NCBI GenBank assembly: GCA_900758375.1
Contig: CAAERJ010000060.1
Location: 28,334 to 92,333 of the forward strand
Origin: an uncultured Collinsella sp.
GTDB lineage: Bacteria; Actinomycetota; Coriobacteriia; Coriobacteriales; Coriobacteriaceae
Length of the DNA: 64,000 nt
Direction: 5' to 3'
Shown: one piece after another, positions 57,890-64,000 of the stretch
Numbering within the stretch: the first letter of the stretch is position 1
Layout of the letters: each line of letters begins with the position of its first letter
Notes under the pieces: generated by a model
Told to the model about the DNA's origin: nothing
Seen by the model: only the letters and a program-made list of their open reading frames with translations
Database searches by the model: none
Program-made: the position numbers and the translations under genes

Positions 57890-58873
57890 ATGTCGCGCAA
57901 GTCCGCCTACAAGCAAGTGCTTTCCATCGGCACCGCCGTGGTGCTGGGATTTGCGTTGTTCACAGGGTCACTGGACGGGGCGCCCAGACTGCTCTCGCCG
58001 CAAAGTGATGAGCAGGCAGCGGCCCTGGCCGAGAAGCAAGACGAGAGCCCCAGCCGAACCGAAGACGAGGCGGACCTGGTCGCTCGACTCGAATCGGGAA
58101 CAGCGAGCTCCTCGGACTCCCAAAATAGCCAAGACTCTGGCGATGGCTCCGATTCCGCCGCAACCGACACCGGTGGCGACGCCTCCGCGGACAGTGCCGC
58201 CACCCCTATCGACGAGGTCGAAAACCCCGATCTCGACCGCGCCCGCGGCGTATATCTCAGCAGCATTCCCGACTACGCCGGCAACCCCTACGTTGCCCTG
58301 CGCGCCGACAGCACGCACCCGCTCGGCACGCCGTCATTCACGCTCGATGAATACGAGCGCGCCGCAGAAGAGGGCTGCTTTAAGAAGTTCTCCAAGCTCG
58401 ACAGCTTGGGCCGCACCCGCAAAGCGCTCGCCTGCGTGGGCCCCGAATCGCTTGGTCAAGGCGAGCGCGGCGATATCTCGCGCATCCACCCCGCCGGTTG
58501 GCACCAGCAGCGCTACGACTTTATTCCGGGCCAGAGCCTCTACAACCGCTGCCACCTTATCGCCTGGTCGCTCTGCGGCGAAAACGCCAACCGCAAGAAT
58601 CTCCTCACCGGCACGCGCTATCTCAACGAGACAGGCATGCTACCGTTTGAAGAGCAGGTTCTCAACTACATCCGCGAAACGGGCAACCACGTGCTCTACC
58701 GCGTCACGCCCATGTATAACGAAGAGGAACTTGTCTGCCGTGGCGTGCGCCTTGAGGCGCAATCGGTCGAGGACCATGGCAAGACCCTCTGCTTCCACGT
58801 GTACTGCTACAACCTGCAGCCGCACGTGCAGATCGACTATGCCACCGGCCGCAACCAGGCCTCGGGAGACTAG
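57890..58873 (+). CDS. Secreted DNA/RNA non-specific endonuclease
   Basis: This is a 327-residue protein. An N-terminal signal/anchor helix (SIGTAVVLGFALFTG) is followed by an acidic, Ser-rich low-complexity linker (about 40-110) and a DNA-entry-type nuclease domain. The catalytic His is probably in LYNRCHLIAW, with ENANRKNLLTGTRYLN downstream. The usual DRGH box is therefore NRCH. Such enzymes degrade extracellular DNA. It stands alone. Confidence 0.85.
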   Translation: MSRKSAYKQVLSIGTAVVLGFALFTGSLDGAPRLLSPQSDEQAAALAEKQDESPSRTEDEADLVARLESGTASSSDSQNSQDSGDGSDSAATDTGGDASADSAATPIDEVENPDLDRARGVYLSSIPDYAGNPYVALRADSTHPLGTPSFTLDEYERAAEEGCFKKFSKLDSLGRTRKALACVGPESLGQGERGDISRIHPAGWHQQRYDFIPGQSLYNRCHLIAWSLCGENANRKNLLTGTRYLNETGMLPFEEQVLNYIRETGNHVLYRVTPMYNEEELVCRGVRLEAQSVEDHGKTLCFHVYCYNLQPHVQIDYATGRNQASGD

Positions 58874-58917
58874 CCCCGAGCCACGACAAGAACCGGTTTG
58901 CAACCCCACCGGGGATC

Positions 58918-58953
58918 AAAAAGAGCCGCCCCGGATTACCCAGAGCGGCCCTT
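58918..58953 (-). terminator. Terminator after the EF-G-like gene
   Basis: On the minus strand GGGCCGC and GCGGCTC form a stem followed by TTTTT, about 35 bp past the stop. Confidence 0.75.
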
Positions 58954-58987
58954 GCACCGGCATGCATGTTACAGGCAACGCCACACG

Positions 58988-61063
58988 CTACTTGGCGCGG
59001 CCCTCCTCATAGCGCTCGACCAGCTTGGCCTGAACGTCATAAGGTACCTGCTCATAGCCTGCGGGCTTCATGGTAAAGTCGCCCGTGCCGCGCGTGATGG
59101 AGCGCAGACGCGTCGAATAATCCGTCAGCTCGGCCAGCGGCGCCTGGGCGATGACCACGGTGTCTCCGCGCTCATCGGTCTCCATACCCGTCACGCGACC
59201 ACGCGAAGCCGAGATGTCGCCCATCACGGCGCCGGCGTAGCTCTCGGGGATAGTCACCGTGATTTCCTCGATGGGCTCCAGCACCACCGGGTCGGCATCG
59301 GCACACGCCTTGCGCAGGCCGATGCGAGCCGCCGCGCGGAACGCCATCTCGTTGGAGTCGACGCTGTGATACGAGCCGTCGTACACGGCCACGCGAATGC
59401 CCGTAAGCGGGTAGCCGGCAATGATGCCGTCCTTCATGGTCTCCTGGACGCCCTTGTCCACGGCGGGAATGAGCGAACGCGGAATGCGACCGCCCACGAC
59501 CTCGTCTACAAACTCATAGCCATCGCTCGTGCCGTCGGGCCCAATGAGCGGCTCAACGCGCAGCCAGCAGTCGCCATACTGACCGGCACCACCGGTCTGC
59601 TTCTTGTGTCGGCCCTGTGCGCTCGCCGTGCGGCGGATGGTCTCGCGATACGGAATGCGGATCGGCACGCTCTTGGCCGCGACCTTGGTGCGGTCCTCAA
59701 GGCGATTGAGCAGAACCGAAACCTGCGCCTCGCCCACGGCGGAGATGATAGTCTGGCCCGTCTCCTCGTCACGATCGATGCTCATGGTCGGATCAGCCTT
59801 GCACGCCTTCTCGATAAACGTGTAGAGCTTTTCCTCATCGCCGCGATTCTCGGCCTCAATGGCGATGCGGTACTGCGAGTTGGGGAACTTAAACGCCGCA
59901 GCCTCAACCTTGCCGGTAATCGAGAGCGTATCGCCCGTCTCGGCCGCCAGCTTGGGCGCCACGATGATATCGCCGGCATAAGCGTGACCGACCTCAGTCA
60001 TGTCGCGGCCGCACATCACATACAGGTGAGCCAGACGATCGCTCTTGCGGGTACGCGCGTTGATCAGCTCAAGGCCCGGCTCAAGCGTGCCCGTCAGCAC
60101 CTTGATAAAGCTGATGCGGCCCTGCTGCGGATCGGCCAGGGTCTTAAACACAAATGCCACCGGACGGTCATCGTCACTCGAGATCTTAAGCGAATCGCCG
60201 TCGATGAGCGGCATCTCGCCGTAGTCCGTCGGCGCCGGGAAGTACGTGGCGATGTCGTCCATCAGCGAGTTGACGCCCTGCTCCTTAATGCAATCGCCCG
60301 CAAAGACCGGCACAAAGATGCGCTCGGCGATCGCCTTCGACAGCAGGCCTTCAAGCTCCTCCTGCGTCAGCGTCTCCTCGCCTTCCAAGTACTTCATCAT
60401 CAGTTCGTCGTCAGCCTCGGCCACCAGCTCGCACAGATGGTCATGGGCCTCCTCGGCCTGGGCACGATACTCCTCGGGAATCTCCGACTCAACGGCTTCG
60501 GTGCCGTTGCAATGGCGCGCCTTCATGCGCACCAGGTCGATGATGCCGTCAAAGTCCTCGCCCTCGCCCCAGGGAAGGGTCACGGCGCCCAGGCGCGTGC
60601 CAAAGCGCTCCTGCAGCAGTTCCATGGTGGTCGCAAAGCTGGCCTCAGAGCGCGACAGGCGGTTTACGAACACTGCACGCGCCAGGCGCAGGTCCTCGGC
60701 AGCATACCAGAGCTTAACCGTCGTAGGCTGCGGACCGGCCTCAGCGTCGACCACAAACAGAGCCGTCTCGCAGACGCTCATAGCGGCAAAGGCGTCGCCG
60801 ATAAAATCGGGGTAGCACGGGGCATCGAGCACGTTGATGCGCGCGCCCTTCCAGTCGATCGGCGCAATGGTCGTCGAGATGGAGAATGAACGCTTGACCT
60901 CTTCGGGGTCATAGTCGAGCGTGGGCTTGGTGCCGTCGTGGCCGCCCAGGCGGGCGGTCTTGCCGGAAAGGTGGAGCATGGCCTCGGCGAGTGAGGTCTT
61001 GCCCACCCCGCCTTGGCCTACGAGCACCACGTTCCTTACGTTACCGGTCTTGGGAGCACCCAT
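58988..61063 (-). CDS. EF-G-like translational GTPase with degenerate G motifs
   Basis: This 691-residue protein has the full EF-G layout: G domain, domain II, III, IV (QTGGAGQYGDCWLRVEPL) and V (AGAVMGDISASRGRV). G1 is intact (GQGGVGKTS). G3 reads DAPCYPDF, lacking the Gly and His of DTPGHVDF, and G4 reads NRLS instead of NKxD. It belongs to the EF-G-like group found beside canonical FusA in many Actinobacteria. It probably does not carry out ordinary elongation. AAGGAGG lies before the ATG. Confidence 0.87.
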   Translation of the reverse strand: MGAPKTGNVRNVVLVGQGGVGKTSLAEAMLHLSGKTARLGGHDGTKPTLDYDPEEVKRSFSISTTIAPIDWKGARINVLDAPCYPDFIGDAFAAMSVCETALFVVDAEAGPQPTTVKLWYAAEDLRLARAVFVNRLSRSEASFATTMELLQERFGTRLGAVTLPWGEGEDFDGIIDLVRMKARHCNGTEAVESEIPEEYRAQAEEAHDHLCELVAEADDELMMKYLEGEETLTQEELEGLLSKAIAERIFVPVFAGDCIKEQGVNSLMDDIATYFPAPTDYGEMPLIDGDSLKISSDDDRPVAFVFKTLADPQQGRISFIKVLTGTLEPGLELINARTRKSDRLAHLYVMCGRDMTEVGHAYAGDIIVAPKLAAETGDTLSITGKVEAAAFKFPNSQYRIAIEAENRGDEEKLYTFIEKACKADPTMSIDRDEETGQTIISAVGEAQVSVLLNRLEDRTKVAAKSVPIRIPYRETIRRTASAQGRHKKQTGGAGQYGDCWLRVEPLIGPDGTSDGYEFVDEVVGGRIPRSLIPAVDKGVQETMKDGIIAGYPLTGIRVAVYDGSYHSVDSNEMAFRAAARIGLRKACADADPVVLEPIEEITVTIPESYAGAVMGDISASRGRVTGMETDERGDTVVIAQAPLAELTDYSTRLRSITRGTGDFTMKPAGYEQVPYDVQAKLVERYEEGRAK

Positions 61064-61303
61064 GATGACCTCCTTGCAGGGCCGCGCGCAATGCGCGACG
61101 CCAACGGGGAGAGTTCGCGGTCGGTGCCATCCCGGGAGCAGCATGGTCGGCAGCCGAGCCGACTCACCCTCCAAATGTCCTATGCCACCACCCTACCCTC
61201 ACGGGCGGCTGTCCATGCATACCTTTCGGCGCACGTATGGATACAGGCGGCGAGAGGAAGAGACAAGCTTGTGGGGCGATTATTAAACCCCATCGATACA
61301 AAT
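61064..61303. promoter_or_regulatory. Leader and promoter region of the EF-G-like gene
   Basis: These 240 bp hold no ORF with a ribosome site. A small perfect stem (CGCGC-AAT-GCGCG) lies near 61083-61096, close to the start. No promoter is clear enough to mark. Confidence 0.35.
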
Positions 61304-61342
61304 AAAAGCCGCCGCAGACCATAAGACCTGCGGCGGCTTTTT
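61304..61342 (-). terminator. Rho-independent terminator after the amino-acid ABC operon
   Basis: The stem AAAGCCGCCGCAG / CTGCGGCGGCTTT is followed by TATTTG on the minus strand, about 20 bp past the ATPase stop. It is T-rich on both sides. Confidence 0.88.
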
Positions 61343-61360
61343 CTCAATACATAGCTGAGT

Positions 61361-62125
61361 CTAGCCCTCGATACGGCTCAAGAACTCACGGGTACGTTGC
61401 TCGCGCGGATGATCGATGACCTGCTCGGCCGGACCCTCCTCGACAATGCGACCGCCGTCCATAAAGACCACGCGATCGGCAACATCGCGCGCAAACTGCA
61501 TCGCATGGGTCACGATCACCATCGTCATATTCTGCGCGGCAAGGTCTTTAATGACACGCAGCACCTCGGCCGTTAGCTCGGGATCGAGCGCCGAGGTCGG
61601 CTCGTCAAAGAACAGGATCTCCGGGTCGAGCGCCAAGGCGCGGGCGATACTCACACGCTGTTGCTGACCGCCCGAAAGCTCACATGGCACCTTGTTCTCG
61701 TTGCCCGTAAGCCCCATCTGCGCGATCAGCTCACGCGCGCGTGCTTCGGCCTGCTCGCGCGGGCGCTTGAGCACGCGAATCGGAGCATCGGTGATGTTTT
61801 TCATCACCGTATAGTGCGGAAACAGATTGTAGTTCTGAAACACCAGGCCAAATCGCGAGCGCGCCTGCTTGGGCACGTCGCCTTTCGCATATACCGCACC
61901 CGAACCCGCATCCGTCGCGACGGCAAGGTCGCCAAACGAAAGCGAGCCACCGTCGAGCGTCTCGAGCAGCGTGGCACAGCGTAGCAGCGTGGACTTACCG
62001 CCGCCCGAAGGCCCGATAATCGCCACGACCTCGCCGCGCTTTACCTCGAGCGAGATATCCTTGAGCACCTCATTGCCGCCAAACGCCTTGCGTGCGTTCG
62101 CTATATCCATTACCGAATTAATCAT
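61361..62125 (-). CDS. Amino-acid ABC transporter ATPase (GlnQ/ArtP-type)
   Basis: This 254-residue ATPase has Walker A GPSGGGKST, Q-loop FQNYNLFPHYTV, signature LSGGQQQRV, Walker B ILFFDEPTSALD and the switch His in VTHAMQFA. This is the polar amino-acid uptake type. Its ATG overlaps the permease gene end by 8 bp. It energises the permease and binding protein encoded just upstream. Confidence 0.92.
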   Translation of the reverse strand: MINSVMDIANARKAFGGNEVLKDISLEVKRGEVVAIIGPSGGGKSTLLRCATLLETLDGGSLSFGDLAVATDAGSGAVYAKGDVPKQARSRFGLVFQNYNLFPHYTVMKNITDAPIRVLKRPREQAEARARELIAQMGLTGNENKVPCELSGGQQQRVSIARALALDPEILFFDEPTSALDPELTAEVLRVIKDLAAQNMTMVIVTHAMQFARDVADRVVFMDGGRIVEEGPAEQVIDHPREQRTREFLSRIEG

Positions 62126-62771
62126 GGTAGTAATCCAATTTTTTCTCGGCAGCGCCCAGCAGCATCTCAACCACAAAGTTAAAGACCCAGTAGATCAGCG
62201 CCGCAATCGCAAACGGCACCATGCTCACTTGCGAGGCGACCAGCGCCTTGGCCGTCGAGAACATTTCCCCCACGCCGATGGCAAACGCCAGCGACGTGTC
62301 TTTGACCAGCGTGATGATCTCGTTGCCCATCGCCGGCAAAATGCGTTTGGCAACCTGCGGCATCACGATGTACAAAAACGTTTGCAGACGAGAGTAACCC
62401 AGCACCTCGGCGGCCTCGTATTGGCCGCGCGGAATGGACTGCAGGCCCGAGCGATAGATCTCGGCAAAGTAGCCGGCGTAGTTGATGATGAACGCCACAA
62501 CGCACGCCGTCCACTTGGAATCGGGCGTGAGCGAGATGCCGAACACGTAGTACGGGGCAAAGTAGATGGCAAACATCTGCAGCATGAGCGGCGTACCGCG
62601 CATGACCGAAATGTAGATGCGCGCGACCCAACGCAGCGGCGCGATTTTACTCATGCGCATGAACGCCACGGGGATTCCCAGCGGAATCGACCCGAGCAGC
62701 GTCAGCACAAACAACTGCAAACTGACCAAGAATCCCTGGCCAAGCATCTGCATCATGACCTGAATAGACAA
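62118..62771 (-). CDS. Amino-acid ABC transporter permease
   Basis: This is a protein of about 217 residues with five helices and the HisM/GlnP permease signatures VMRGTPLMLQMF, EIYRSGLQSIPRGQYEAAEVLGYS and PQVAKRILPAMGNEII. The start is uncertain: TTG at 62771 gives the usual length and SIQVMMQML N-terminus; the ATG at 62756 is an alternative. It overlaps the ATPase gene. Confidence 0.9.
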   Translation of the reverse strand: MSIQVMMQMLGQGFLVSLQLFVLTLLGSIPLGIPVAFMRMSKIAPLRWVARIYISVMRGTPLMLQMFAIYFAPYYVFGISLTPDSKWTACVVAFIINYAGYFAEIYRSGLQSIPRGQYEAAEVLGYSRLQTFLYIVMPQVAKRILPAMGNEIITLVKDTSLAFAIGVGEMFSTAKALVASQVSMVPFAIAALIYWVFNFVVEMLLGAAEKKLDYYHD

Positions 62772-62816
62772 CCCAAGCTCTCTTTCACAGTAACAGAACA
62801 GCAAACCCAATGCTAA

Positions 62817-62921
62817 AGCGGGTTTTCCAGGTGCCCGAGTTTGCCGTGAAAGAGGAGCGCCGCGTACTAAATGTACGCAAGCGACGGTTTGAACGGCAAA
62901 ATCTGGTGCCTGGGAAAGCCG
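62817..62921. repeat. Long palindrome L5 between the binding protein and permease genes
   Basis: Imperfect arms of about 30 bp begin AGCGG-TTT-CCAGG and meet their complements near 62892-62921. The centre carries CGTACTAAATGTACG. It directly abuts the stop codon of the binding-protein gene inside an operon, where it could stabilise the upstream mRNA and lower permease and ATPase expression. Confidence 0.7.
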
Positions 62922-63782
62922 CTATTTGAGCACCCAGTTATCGAAGGAAAGACCATAGCTTGAATACTTGTCGCAGAGGTCCTTGACCGTACCATCCTCA
63001 TAGAGCGCCTTGAGCGACTCGGTCACGGCATCGGCCGACTTGGTGTCGCCCTTCTTAAAGCCGACGGCGTAGTGCTCGCTGGACAGCGGCTCATCAAGCT
63101 GTGTATAGGCATCGGGCTTGGCGGCAAGCTGATACTGGGCAATCGAGAGGTCACAGGCGACGGCATCGACTGCACCACTCTCGAGCTGCATAAACGCCGT
63201 GTTGTACTCACCGATGGTATCGAGCGTGGCAAACGTCGCGGCCAAATCCTTCTGGTCGCCCTCGAGCACATCCTGTGCAGCGGAATCAGTCTGGGTAATC
63301 ACGGTCTTGCCGGCAAGATCGTCCCAGCTCTTGATGCCCGCATCCTTCTTGACCACCAGCACCTGCTCGTTGAGCATGTACGGCTCGGAGAACGTGTAGT
63401 CGTCCTCGCGGCCCTCCATGGTAAAGCCGTTCCAGATGCAGTTGATGGCGCCCGAGTTGAGCAGCGTATCCTTGGCATCCCAGTCGATGGCCTCGTATTT
63501 GACCTCCCAGCCCTGCTTATCGGCAACAGCCTTGGCCAGATCGAGATCAAAACCGGTGTACTCGCCATCGTCGCCCACAAAGCCATACGGAGGGTAGGAC
63601 TTATCAAAGCCCACCACGAGCTTCTTGGACTCCGCAGCGCCCTTCACATCCTTGGCCGCGGCAGAGCCAGCAGCGGAGCCCTTGCCGGCGCCACCGTCGC
63701 AGCCGACAAGACCAAGGCCGAGCACCGTGGCAAACGAGCCGGCTAGACCAACAAACTGACGACGAGACATATCGGTATTCAT
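62922..63782 (-). CDS. Amino-acid-binding lipoprotein of the ABC importer
   Basis: This is a 286-residue protein. The N-terminus has a twin-Arg-like MSRRQFVGLAG followed by a hydrophobic stretch and the lipobox LVGC (Cys28). The mature part is a type II periplasmic-binding domain (GFDKSYPPYGFVGDDGEYTG, FDLDLAKAVAD, SGAINCIWNGFTMEG). It captures a polar amino acid for the permease. The ATG at 63782 has AAGGGGG upstream. Confidence 0.92.
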   Translation of the reverse strand: MNTDMSRRQFVGLAGSFATVLGLGLVGCDGGAGKGSAAGSAAAKDVKGAAESKKLVVGFDKSYPPYGFVGDDGEYTGFDLDLAKAVADKQGWEVKYEAIDWDAKDTLLNSGAINCIWNGFTMEGREDDYTFSEPYMLNEQVLVVKKDAGIKSWDDLAGKTVITQTDSAAQDVLEGDQKDLAATFATLDTIGEYNTAFMQLESGAVDAVACDLSIAQYQLAAKPDAYTQLDEPLSSEHYAVGFKKGDTKSADAVTESLKALYEDGTVKDLCDKYSSYGLSFDNWVLK

Positions 63783-63801
63783 GGTATTCCCCCTTGGTGG
63801 C

Positions 63802-63867
63802 ACTTTAGTTAAGTAAAGTGAGTCATGTAACGTTCAGAATCATACACTTTAGCGTGATAGAGCACAA
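63802..63867 (-). promoter_or_regulatory. Promoter and operator-like palindrome of the amino-acid ABC operon
   Basis: TTGTGC (63862-63867) and TATGAT (63839-63844) are spaced 17 bp on the minus strand. Downstream of the expected start lies ACTTTAGTTAAGTAAAGT (63802-63819), an 18-bp near-perfect palindrome, 20 bp before the ATG. A related box lies upstream of ilvE. Confidence 0.68.
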
Positions 63868-63889
63868 GGCGAGTTTGCCCGCCGCGTGA

Positions 63890-64000
63890 GGGGTGTGGGG
63901 GTTAAGTTTCCTGCTCTACAGTCCTGCTCACGACGGAGGCCACATTAAGTGGCCTCCTGTTCGTGCGGAACTCGCGATAAAGTTCATATGCGGCCGCTGG
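63890..64000. repeat. Long palindrome L6, partly beyond the window
   Basis: The stretch from about 63908 to 63984 contains the same core as L1 and L2: CTGCTCTACAGTCCTGCTC, a GGAGGCCACATTAAGTGGCC hairpin and GTGCGGAACTCGCGAT. Whether it has long outer arms cannot be judged at the window edge. Confidence 0.75.

Noticed and set aside
58898..60889. 663-codon plus-strand ORF opposite the EF-G-like gene
   Set aside because: It is a shadow ORF with no recognisable domain; the opposite strand carries clear EF-G domains.

Overview
The window looks like a chromosome segment of a gut Coriobacteriia actinobacterium, most likely Collinsella. This is inferred from the moderately high GC, the actinobacterial gene families, an LAxTG-type sorting signal, and dense intergenic palindromes; no 16S rRNA gene is present to prove it. 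Nearly all genes lie on the minus strand in short operons.

Layout. 1-3400: an IS3-family transposase gene split by a complete IS21-family element (40-2328) with intact 5-bp target duplications. 3433-8173: a KdpE/short-KdpD two-component pair, a small membrane protein and the potassium transporter Kup. 8332-11719: a nitroreductase and an LTA-synthase-like sulfatase. 11720-12363: a gene-free block with two long palindromes flanking tandem repeats. 12364-21197: a six-gene operon encoding a SipW-type signal peptidase, three proteins with SipW-type leaders, an 1822-residue secreted beta-helix/InlB-like protein and an LAATG-anchored protein; a run of nine Gs lies upstream. This is the most interesting locus. 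21806-26668: a flavodoxin-like protein, a heterodimeric ABC exporter and the SRP RNA. 26823-33345: a TadA-glycerate kinase fusion, tRNA-Ser(UGA), a TetR regulator, LemA, IlvE, DedA and CysE. 33454-37695: a second heterodimeric ABC exporter with its MarR regulator and a clear promoter/operator. 37875-48496: assorted single genes (nitroreductase, degenerate PrpR-like regulator, YeiH, GntR, GlmS, LacI, HAD phosphatase, LarE). 48747-57477: a sugar catabolic cluster with class II aldolase, ascorbate-family PTS IIA/IIB/IIC, a TPR-like protein, a P-loop kinase-DeoC fusion, a GntR/UTRA regulator, transaldolase and a two-subunit transketolase. 57890-63782: a secreted nuclease, an EF-G-like GTPase with degenerate motifs, and an amino-acid ABC importer.

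How the genes fit together. The sugar cluster would import and phosphorylate a sugar or polyol by PTS and split or rearrange it through aldolase, deoxyribose-phosphate aldolase, transaldolase and transketolase; the substrate is not evident. The SipW operon would export and assemble a surface fibre or matrix. Two repeat families recur between genes: short palindromes with a GGGACAG core, and long 100-135 bp palindromes placed just after stop codons. Three of the long elements share a conserved core while their outer arms differ at each locus.

All calls come from reading the sequence. No database search or folding program was run, so family names rest on motif recognition.
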